A stretch of DNA of 64,000 nucleotides, from NCBI GenBank assembly GCA_025331565.1, contig JAFREQ010000014.1:13256001-13320000 (forward strand). The letters are read 5' to 3'. Of this stretch, positions 22,732 to 33,500 are shown one piece after another. Under the pieces are notes generated by a model, which was given only the letters and a program-made list of their open reading frames with translations, was not told the origin of the DNA and made no database searches. The first letter of the stretch is position 1; each line of letters opens with the position of its first letter. Both the position numbers and the translations under genes were made by a program. Source of the DNA: Holacanthus passer. Lineage: Eukaryota; Chordata; Actinopteri; Pomacanthidae.

Positions 22732-24395
22732 ACCGTTGAAGGGTTTGCTGCCGTTCTCTCGTGACCTGCACAGAGTGAGTCGACCTCTGTCACGTCTGTG
22801 GACCTGGAGGTCTTTCAGCAAAGCCAGAACACATCATTTTTCTGGCAGTTGCTTATTGCTTAGTGAAAATACAGATATCAGCTGACGGACTTTCAGCAAC
22901 GTACCTCCCTTTTGATTGGAGTTACGAGAAGACTGTATGGTGAAATACGTGACTTTGTCTTTTGGTTTGTCACTGCTCCTCTTACGTGAACACAGGTGCA
23001 TGTGTAATCGATTTAAAAGGCTCAAGTCTTGCTTTGATGCTCGATGGCTTTTTAGAAACCATTCTATGAAATGTGCAATAAACATGTACTGTTCAGTCGA
23101 TGCTGCTTGGACACAAGGGGTCACATCTTACCTACTTAGTGATTGTGATGAGTGCATTACTTCTCCCAGCTGAATAACATTTTCTGGTTCTCTACAGTAG
23201 CCAAAAGTTGAAAAACACTCAGCAGCATGTAATGTCTGTGCTGTATACTTGCAGATCTGAATTTTTGAAATTTGTACAGATTTTCTATTTGTAGTGTCAT
23301 GTTTTCACAGCACTGGTATTTGCAATTGTCTCTATGTAAGTTCAGCTGGGAAAGAGTGATGTCGGGTTGTTTTGTTATACAGTTTACAGTCAACCTTTTT
23401 ACTATTGTGGTCATTTATATCTCATACCAAAGTGACATATGCCATATGCCATTCACTACAGAAATAGCTCTTTCACTAATCCATTTTGCACTTTTGTCTG
23501 TGTTTGCTTGTACTGTATTTTGAGTATGTGATTTGCAATTGTTCTATTAGAGATGAAGAGCACAGATGTTTGATTATTGTGTGTTATATGAGCAACATAA
23601 AGTTGTAAATTTTAGATGTGTAAGATGTGTGGAAACAGTTTACAGTCATGTTGGATGTTTATTTTCTCATTGTTGAATGCACTTGATTTTTGAGAGGAAT
23701 AATTTTGTTATCTGAGTAATTACTGGGTTATGTGGTTTTTCCTCAGACACTTAATGCTTACTTTAATTTGTGGTAATTTAAAGTACTGTTGCCAGGTACT
23801 GTTGTCTGAAGTTATTTTGAGCCAAAATAGTAATTATTGAAACCAATGTTAAAAAAAAAAAAAAAAAAAAAAGTTTGAGAAAACTAAAACGTGCTACTGA
23901 AAGACATCTAAGTGATTGTCTAATGGTGGTTTAGAAAACTATCATTAGACAACCATGTAATGACTAATAGTTTTTGAAAGCTATTGTAATCTTTCAACAT
24001 ACTGTATACAGACTTTTGCATTTGTACTTGATGTGTAACTTGGCGTATGTTTATTTCTTTTCATTCATTGTAGGATCATGCACGTGTTGAAATGTAAATG
24101 TTCTTTCAGCAATGCTGAATTTTTCTGAATGAGACAAACAGTTAAAGATCATTTATTTATTTTTGAATTTGAATTCAGTCTAATTGAAGATTATTGTGCT
24201 TTGTCTTTGGACTTCACATCACCATTATGTCAAATCAAGAGTCTTTGACGAGAAGTATGAATTTATGTTATGTTACATATTTTCACTAATTGTTTGAAGG
24301 GTTGTTGTTGCACTGTGTTCTGTGTGATTGTAAGGAACAACGCTGGCTTGATTCATCTGGACCCATACTTTTTTAATAAAGTATTTTTTCCTAAT
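22732..24395 (+). terminator. tmem201 3' UTR with poly-A signal
   Basis: About 1.65 kb of AT-rich non-coding sequence follows the stop, with a 22-bp A run at 23851-23872, and ends at AATAAA 24375-24380 followed by a T-rich stretch. Short ORFs here are chance. Confidence 0.65.
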
Positions 24396-26064
24396 TCTTT
24401 TATTTTGTAATGTATTAAGAGGTTGCTGCTCTCCAAGCTTGGCTCAATTCGCCCCCTGATGGCACTAAGTGCACATTGCAGTTCCTCTCCTGCAGCTTTC
24501 CCTCTTCAGCTTCTTCCATCTGATGAACATTTCAGTGTGATGGCTTGTTTGGTAAACTGAAGGTTTTCTTCACTGACCTTTCAAGTCCTGAGGAAAGTCA
24601 GCTGTGTAAAATGTTGCCATAGCAATGAAAGAGTGAATTTGACACAGTGGCTGAGGGAGCAACTAAAGGTACATTACTGACCAAGCAGTCAAGGACAAAT
24701 AAAAGAGGCCTCTATAGATCTAGTTATAGATAACACAATTATTCTGTTTAGAAACAAACTGTAGAGGTGCACTCACATTTGTCACAGAGTTCCTCTTCCA
24801 CATCGCTGATGTTTACAAACTCAACACAGTTCAACTCAGTTTGTAACCTCTGAGCCAGGAAAATGTTTGTATTTGGCATAAAATACAAATAAGTACATCT
24901 TTTTTTTTATTCCCATGTGCAGATCACATGACTACTAACATTAAGGCATTTAATTTTCAAATTGTTGCTCTTCTCGTCAGCAATGCCTCCTAAAGTCCTA
25001 ATGTAAGCCAGGCACATTGACATGAAATAATTAGTCAATTATATACACCATGATTTCTATGTGATTAATTACATAAAGTAGGCAAAAACAAACATTAAGA
25101 GCTTTCTGTTTTTTCCTGACAAAATTCAAATCTTTGCTGCCTTGGTAGTCAAATCGTCTGACTTTCTAAATTACTTATTCATGTTTTTATCAATCAGCCT
25201 AAATCATTCATTTGTTAATGGCCCAACACATGAAACAGTCTATCTGAATTCTGTTCTGAAATGTCTGTCCACTTCCCTCATCACAGGTCAAGTGTTAAAT
25301 ACCCTATTTCTATTCCTTCTCAGCTTTTCTGGTTTTTACACTCTTGCTTTCTTAGTTCTCCCATTGTGAGTTAGTCGTCAGTTGCTGTTTTCCCTTTTGC
25401 TCGTTCGATCTCAGCCTCCCCTCCTCTGCGGCCTCCTCCTTCCACCTGCTTTAACATTACTAACCACATATCCCTCTCAAAAAGAGAAAACCCGAGCCCG
25501 ATGCTCAACCTTGGCTGAATGATACCACTGAGACTCCACAAAGGGAATGTGGGAAAGTAGGATGAATTAAAAAAAATCATTTTAGTCAAAACTTGGTATT
25601 TACTTGGAAATGACTGCCACACACAGGATGCTTTTAGAATAATCACTTTGATAGAACAGCACTATAACAGTTCTACACTTGACTATTCTAGTCGTAAACC
25701 CATGAGGAATTTTCACAGTTTAGTTTTCTAAAGCTGACCTTTAGAACCGGTGTCTTTCTTTAGAACCGGTTTCTATGAAAGTGAAAACTTGCTTTCTGGA
25801 TGTGTTGCCCTCCACAGTGTTCAAACAGGCTTTGGATACTGCAGCCTCCAGTTTTCTCTGTCTTGTCAACAGGTGCTGTTACTTCTCTAATTTTGTAATT
25901 ATTGGTGCCATAAAAAATGCTGCCAATGTTTATCACTGTCATGCGTGCCAACATTTGCTGATTAGCATGAAACACACAACTGAGGCTGATGTGAATGTAA
26001 TTTCAGCAACTTTTTGGTCACAAACTAAAATGTTCAGACATCAAAAAATTAAAAATTTGACCTG
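24396..26064. other. Intergenic, no gene seen
   Basis: AT-rich non-coding DNA. It includes a near CTCF site on the minus strand at 24449-24462, a near RFX X-box (GTTGCCATAGCAAT, 24613-24626) and two GRHL-type sites at 25745-25752 and 25764-25771. No exon is recognised. Confidence 0.45.
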
Positions 26065-26163
26065 ATGATGGCACGAGAAGAAAAGTCAGTGAATCAAGAA
26101 AGTGATTACACTTCATCCTGAGGGGGATGTGAAAGTGTGAATCACATTTCATGGCAATCCCCC
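26065..26163. repeat. Fragment of a common fish repeat
   Basis: Contains the phrases GTGATTACACTTCATCCTGA and ACATTTCATGGCAATCC, seen in a dispersed repeat of teleost genomes. It abuts the retrotransposon fragment that follows. Confidence 0.45.
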
Positions 26164-27030
26164 CAGTGATTCCATTTAATTCAATGCCATGTCTCAGTTT
26201 AACTAAGGACTCCTACACTAAATTTAGTCCCTCCCAAATTGATCATTTCATTGGTATTGTTGCAGGTTCAATGCGAACAACTCTCAACTCTATTGCTCAT
26301 TTGAAAAAGAACATAATAAAGCAAAAGAGGTTAGCTCCATGGTATAGCCCGCAAACATTGCGAAAACTTGAAAGAAAATGGCATTCTACCAATCTGGAAG
26401 AATCACGTTTAGTCCGGCAAGATAGTCTTTAAATGTATAGGAAGGCCCTTCACACTGTCAAAATTCATCCTCTCCTGCCATCCGATAATGAATTGTCTAT
26501 AAAAGCTGATATATGTTTAGACTGTTTCTCTCCGATTGACCTTCACTGGCTGACCGCGATTTCTTTGTCAAAGCCGTCAACCTGTCTTCTAGATCCCATC
26601 ACAACCAGGTTGCTTAAAGAAGTTTTACCTGTTATTAGCACTTCTTTACTCAACGTGATCAATCTGTGTTTATTAACAGGCCATGTTCCACATTCCTTTA
26701 AAGTAGCTGTAATAAAACCTCTCCTTAAAAATCCTACTCTTGATCCAGAGGTATTGGCAAAGTATAGACCTATATCTAACCTTCCCTTTCTCTCAAAAAG
26801 CCTTGAGAAATCAGTTGTGTGACTATGCAACAATAGTCTGAGACTATTAGAGTTCATCTTAACACAGAAACAGCAGTGGTGAAATAAGAAACGACCTTGT
26901 TATTGCATCAGACACAGGACTCATCTCTGTGCTCGTTCTTGTTGGATCTCTGTATTTTTAGCTTTTACTTGACCTTTTTAACTAAGATGTGGTTGATCGC
27001 ATCTCTTGTCCTTGAGAATTTTCTTCAAAA
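26164..27030 (+). mobile_element. Decayed non-LTR retrotransposon (CR1/L2/jockey-like), internal fragment
   Basis: The frame shows the region between endonuclease and reverse transcriptase (LNSIAHLKKNIIK, APWYSPQTLRKLERKW), one in-frame stop at 26430-26432, then YRKALH and the N-terminal RT segment with KPSTCLLDPITTRLLKE, FKVAVIKPLLKNP and YRPISNLPFLSKSLEK. Beyond the stop at 26820 the reading continues in shifted frames with traces of the DLSAAFDTVDH region. The YxDD catalytic part was not found. This is a 5'- and 3'-truncated dead copy with stops and frameshifts. Confidence 0.85.
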
Positions 27031-29380
27031 TGACACCATTATGTTGCACAAACCAATGCGTTTAAAATGAAGACAAAGCACAGAGAAGCAAAGCACAAAC
27101 CTTTTTTTAAGCCTTGGCTATTTTTCTCTGAGGCCACAACACTGCTGATCCAGGAAGTCAAGACCCCCTTTTCAAGCACCCCACAGAACTGTGGGTAAGT
27201 CCAAAAACAGTAAACAGGTCACTTATCTGAAAAACACATGACAGATCTATTAATATGTGTTCATTGTCAGGTATTGTCGGAGCAAATCTACCGTCTTAAA
27301 TATATGGACGAGTTTGAGCTGCTATCAAAAGCAGGTCAAGTATTTTTTGTCAGACAGAACTGACAAAACTCTGCACCTTGTTTACCAGCAGGGTTTTTTT
27401 TTCTAACAGTTCACTGACTGCTCAGGGGCGAAGGGTGGGAAGAATGTTCATACTTTCAGTCTGTCGCTCTGGCCATACAGAAGTTTCTCTTCTGCACAAT
27501 CACTTCCTGTTTTCACCAGCTGGTCTGAAGTGCACTCACAAACACATGTTGTGTTTTTCAAAATACACGAACCGACTCTGTCAGATCTTGTGTGCTCATG
27601 GCAGTAGCCTCTCAGATGCCATTCAGCAGGAAACCAGAGTTTTCAGAGGTTTAGACCACCAAGACACAGAGTGTGTGTGACGCATTAACACCTGCAAACC
27701 AAACTGCAATAAAAACAACCACCAGATAAATATTTATTATGTTTTTATTCTCTGTGATGTGTCTTGCAGACATAGATGTCAAGTGAAAAAATGATGTGCT
27801 TTGTGCATGAAACAGCTGAGAGAAAATAATGTCAAGCTGCTGATGCTGTCCCTCCATTTCCCCTTTTCACAGGAGTACTACTGTGGTTTATGTTCCACTT
27901 CCATGAGAGTGGTGTCACCATTATTATTGTCACAGGCCTTATGGTTACTATATGGAAGTATGAAAAAGGAAGGTAGATTTACCATCAATGACTTTCAGTT
28001 CAATTACAGACATCCACCTCTTGAAAACTCAAAATAAAGGTTGGGGGAAAAAAACGAACTCTGGATAACGTTAGGGGTCGTCTGAAGACTTTCACTCATG
28101 GAACATTTTTAGATTTTCATTGGCTTAAATTTACAAAACAGTTTTCACAAAATAGTGTATTTATTCATTTTTACATGTTTGTTTACATATGTAAATAGTT
28201 TTATGATGGGCCGCATATTCCCAAATGTGTAAATGTATTCTTAAATGTACATTAACGTGAAGCTCGTATGCACAGTTTACACAAATAGTCATCTTATGGA
28301 GGACTGGACTTTTTTAAGTGACAGTACAGTACCTGGAAATACACTTAACCTCTGTCTGACTTACTTAGAATTTTGAGAACTAGGGGGCACGTCTATTTTG
28401 GGTCAGCGCGCCTTAGACTTGTGAAACTTGCAATGGTGGAAGGAAGACAAGGGGAGAAAGTACTGACTGCTCTTATTTCTTTACATAACAAATGTTGTCA
28501 GTAAATAATTTTCATCATTTCACGACTCGGTCTTTGTCAAACTGATGAAAGTTTCTTAATTTGATGATGACAAAGATGATGTCCTAATGAAATGATGATG
28601 ATTGAAGATGATGATTAAAATGCTAACATGAGACTAGGACTGAATTAACAATTGAGTAATCATTTTGACCAACACTCCATATCCAGTGGAGGAACCAAAC
28701 AAAGTATTTCTATTTGTAGCTTTATACTTGTAGTTTGGAGTACTTTTTACTCCACTACACTTATGTGTCAACTATTACTTTCTTTACATATAAAGATCAC
28801 TACAAAACGTGATCTCTTTGTGATTTATGTTTGAAATAGCTAAAAATCTAATACAGCATTAAAATGCTACTTTCACACTTAAGTATCAGTAATAATGATT
28901 AAAAAAATTTAATATTATACTCACAGGGACTGCTTTTCTACATTGAGTCCTTTCACTTTTTATACTTCATGTACATTTTGCTTTTCCTTTATTAGTCCCA
29001 CAACAGGGAAATTTACTATTTATAATACTTCCGTGCTTTTACTAAAGTGCAGTTTTCAAAACACTTTTACTTGTAAATATTTTTCCAAAGTGTGATATTT
29101 TTAGGTTTCTTTTAGTTTACTATAACATAAAAGATAGATAGATGAATGATAAATAGATAAATAAAATATTATGAAAAATCATCACATTTCAGGAGCTGGA
29201 ATTTGCAAATATTTGACGTTTACTTAAAAAAAAGACTGATATGAGAAAAAAAGAGAACAAATATAGTTTTTTAAATTTTCTGTCAGTTGATCAATCAACT
29301 AATCGTTTCAGCTCTTTCACCATAAAAAATGATAAAAATTAAATAAATAAATACACAAAACCACCAGCACACAAGTGTTC
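27031..29380. other. Intergenic, repeats only
   Basis: No exon is recognised. At 28985-29012 the phrase TTTATTAGTCCCACAACAGG marks the end of a fish retroelement that has a second copy at about 48284. At 29175-29320 there is a diverged copy of a dispersed repeat ending AATCAACTAATCGTTTCAGC. An isolated near CTCF core lies near 28384. Confidence 0.5.
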
Positions 29381-29723
29381 AGCAGGGATGGAGGGCGGAA
29401 GTTAGAGAGAGAGAGAGAGAGAAAAAAAAAAATTTACTTTCACTTTTTGCGCGAGCTGAAGTTTTTGGTGGACGGTCCCTTGGCGCGCGGGCGGCAGGAG
29501 AAGGCAGCGCGCAGCCGCTCAGTCCGGCGCAGCGGCAGCGCGTGAATGAGCGAGGCAGGGACACTGTTCACCGCCTCACAGGAGCCGCGTGATCCGGATC
29601 CACAGCACCTCACCTCACCCCACGGACAGACCCGCGGCCCCGGACATGTCAGCCTGATGTCGCAGCCTCCATCACCGCAGCCATCAGAAGCATGAGGAGG
29701 TGACCGGCTGGTGGAGCTCACAG
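29381..29723 (+). promoter_or_regulatory. pik3cd: pik3cd promoter and non-coding first exon
   Basis: A CpG-rich block (29450-29690) follows a GA microsatellite (29404-29421). An ETS/PU.1-type CGGAAGT lies at 29396-29402. On the minus strand AAAAGTGAAAGT (29436-29447) fits an IRF/ISRE element. The exon seems to end at 29723 with a GC donor (AG then GCAAGT); a GT donor at 29700 is an alternative. The exon joins the coding exon at an acceptor ending at 30522. It holds a 49-codon upstream ORF at 29546-29695. The exact transcription start is not visible. Confidence 0.6.
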
Positions 29724-30556
29724 GCAAGTGTCTGCGCACATATGGCTTATTCACTATCAGACATGCGTGTATGTAAAGTTTTCACATCAATAATATCATG
29801 TGTTAAACCTGACTGTGGCTGCGTGTGCATCTTCTGTTTTCCTTTCCCTTTGCTCTTTATTAAGATTTACAGCCTCATGTGTTGCATCAGTTTACTGCTC
29901 TAACGTTCATTCAAATACATTATCACATGCAGCCATAAGTCAGGCTTCATGTGGCAGACACAGCTCACACAGCACAAGTTTCCTCTTACTCAAATCAATA
30001 GTGTAGAATTACTTTATGGCAAACGACTGAGGATAACACTCAAAATACAAGGTTTTCTGTTTGCATGGTTGGTTGAATGGATTTCAAATCAAATTTCCCA
30101 ATAACCTGTTTTTTTTTTTTTTTTGTGGCGTGAAGAATTCAGTTAATTTAAGTTTCCTTTTACTGTGTCTTCACCTCATTTGACCCCTGAGCACTTCCAG
30201 GGTGGAGATGTGAGAATTACATCTGTATTAAAATGCAAAAACATGCAAAAGGCCTCAGAAATATAATATATAATATAATATTCTTATATTTGCGTTGCAA
30301 ACCACAGCAGGCTCCTGTTTATCACTGTGTCATTCATTCATGTTTCTCTCCATGCGCTTTCTGATTCCAATGAACCAACCTTGTAAAGACAAATCATTCA
30401 GGATTTCAGGAACAAGCAGTGTTACAGCACAGGGGCATCCACAGTAACACATGTTAATAGTGGACATATTAACAGGAAACTGTGTTTCCTCTGTGTGTGT
30501 GTGTGTGTGTTCCGGTGAGCAGCGGAGGAGCTGACGGTAAATGAGAGGCCGTCACC

Positions 30557-33500
30557 ATGCCCCCAGGGAAGTATGGGATGCAGGAGGAATGGGAGAAGGA
30601 GGGGGACCAGGGGATCGTGATGGACTTCCTGCTGCCTACTGGGATCTTCCTCAAATTCCCCGTGTCTCGAAATGACACCATCAAAAGCATCAAGAAAGTA
30701 CGTCCCCTCATATCCTCCCCCCCGAGAATATTTTTTTACCGCTAATATATGATGTGTAATGTCATCACACGTTGCATTTTATCTGTTAAAAGATGATACT
30801 TTATTTCTAATAGACTGCAGTTGATTGACTGCGCTGCGACTCAGACGAATTGCGAAACGCTGTTGTTATTTACAATATTTACTCAATGAGCTTTTAAGCA
30901 AATTGGTCGACTTGATCTTAACTTGAGGCATTAGACTAATTAAAACATCACACAATCCAAACAATGCTCGCTCGTGTTTTTGATTCATCTTGAAGTTTTG
31001 ATGCAACTGTTGGAGAAGGAGCCACAGCTTTGCTCCTTGGTATACACGGCCAGCTCTCTGCTCAAGCAGATCTGCTGTTCAATGTGAATGTGCCAGTTTC
31101 TATGCCAACAGTTCTGCCACTTCAGGCTGTTTGATTTAGCTGTGTTAAGTAATGATACTCTTGGAAGCTGTTAAGATGATTAAGAGATTAAATGTCTTTC
31201 CATTCGGGGTAATTCGCAGGGAATTTTAGAAAATGGTAAAAAACTACCAGGGTCATTTTTTTTGCACAATAACTTGTCATTTCAGCTCATTAGAGAAATC
31301 AGAGTGGTGGCAAACATGTTATTATCGGATGGTGCTTTAGTTGACACTGTTCTCTTGCTTTTGTAAAGATTTTGATGACATCGGTTGAGGTGTATGCACG
31401 ACCCTTCAAACATACCTTTCACATGCACAGAGAACAAGCTGTGCACCTCAGGTCGTAAACACAGCGTTCTCAGCCTCATGCATTGCTTTTGTCTCTTGTT
31501 TCAGATGGTTTGGAGAAATGCCAGAAGCGAGGCCCTGTTCAGTGCACTGGGTGATCCAGACGCATACGTCTTCACCTGCATCAACCAGACGGCAGAGAGG
31601 GAGGAACTGGAGGAGGAATCGAGGCGTATAAGCGATGTGCGGCCCTTCATGTGTGTTCTGAGGCTGGTGGCGAGGGAGGGCGACCGAGTGGAGAAACTCA
31701 CCAACACCCAAATCAGCCTTTTAATTGGCAAAGGTAATACAGCCCTGATACAGCCCAGCTGCTATGGAGATTTTTGGTTGTTGGTGGTGTTGTTACTCAG
31801 TGTAAGATAAGAAACTTCTTCTGTCATCATCAAAACAAAGATAAGAGTCTTTATCATGTAGATTTTCCTCAGAGGCCGAGCTGATCAAGCCTGGCTCCAG
31901 TCTTCTGAATCACTGAACACATCTGTAACTTATTCAGCCATGTAAACAGAGTCATTGACTAGTACATTGAATACAATAATGAAGAGAAATTAAATGGGAA
32001 TTTCAGATTGAACTGACTGAATTTCACTTGATTATTAAGTCTGACATGTGTTCATGTTTTCTGTTTGGCCACCAATCAGTAGTGACTGACATATCCATCC
32101 CACTGACTGATACGTCATTATCATATATGTAAATCAAATCAAATGTGACGTATTTAGAACTGTTACTTTTAAGTCGACAGCCTTGTACAGCAGCGTTGAT
32201 CTCATCTACGTCTCGCCACATTCTTGGCAATTTTTCCGCCACCATTTTTCAGGCTCTGGCAAAGGGAGATGACCCGTTCTTAATCCTGCATCCAAAACTC
32301 AGAGAAAAAGACGCTATGGAGCCAGAAATGATTCCATTGGCTGAGTTAAATCCTTAATAAAATGGCAGCTATTCTTCTGTGCAGTTTGCAGAGCTGGCAA
32401 ACTAACACATGAATGAAAAAGAACAAACTAGACTTCAATTCAGTCAGTCAAAAGCACTCTTTTATTCTCCTTTAAATTTCAATTAATGAAAATGTGGCCG
32501 ACTCTCAGCTAGATCGAGTAAATATATTTATAAAGTAATCTTTCACAATGAGTAAAGGCTTCTTCTCACCATACAAGACTATCTATTTTATGTGTTTTTT
32601 GACGCCTTAATTATGATTTTTCAGGTCTACATGAGTTTGAGGCCCAGAAGAACCACGAGGTGAATGAGTTTCGGACGAAGATGCGTACGTTTTGTGAAGA
32701 GAAGGCTCAGGAGCGGCAGATGCTGCCCTGGCAGCAGTGGATGGAATACAGCTTCCCCTGCGACCTGGAGCCCTGCTGCTCTCCGCCGGACTGTGGGAGC
32801 GTCAAGTCAAAAAACACCAAGAAGATTTTCATCAACGTCAAGTTCGAGGCTTGTGATGTGAGTGGATCTGCTGTTGTAGTTTTTGTGAGTCATATTTGTA
32901 AAGGTTGTTAAGAAAAATCTAATCAAATGTCATGCTGTGATGGGGCAGCACACACAGAGCACAACAGCTTTGATTGGAAAAACTGTGGTTCCACCTTGAG
33001 TAGACAAATTGTGGAGGATGATTTTTTAAGTAAATGTGAGCACCTTCGGAAATCCCCCTCCCACACCGCAAACGCCACCTTCAAAACATCACTCAGGAAC
33101 GAGATCCACAGACATGAAGACTGCATTTTGTATGATTTTTTTGTAAAGCTGCCTTTATTGATATTAAGTTGTGTGTGGCTCTTCAGGAAAGCTTCATGCT
33201 GCAGCAGGACCCTCAGGACCTCCCGGTGTCTCTGATGAAGAGCGCCCTGAAGAAGAAGGCCACCGTCTTTCGCTCAGTGCGACAGGAGCCCGAGGACTAC
33301 ACCCTGCAGGTCAACGGGAGGTGGGAGTTCATCTACGGGAATCACCCTATGTGTCAGTTCAAAGTGAGTGAATGCAACAACTGCGTCTTTTTCATATTTT
33401 ATTGTTTTGTTCATAGTTTCTTGTTTTGCACATTTATTCACCCCTTTCATGTCAACATGAAGCAGCATTGGCAGTAATTACAGCCTTGAGTCTATGTAGA

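Noticed and set aside
26151..26822. Functional protein gene made of two adjacent ORFs
   Set aside because: Both are parts of one retrotransposon frame broken by a stop; there is no catalytic RT core and no promoter.
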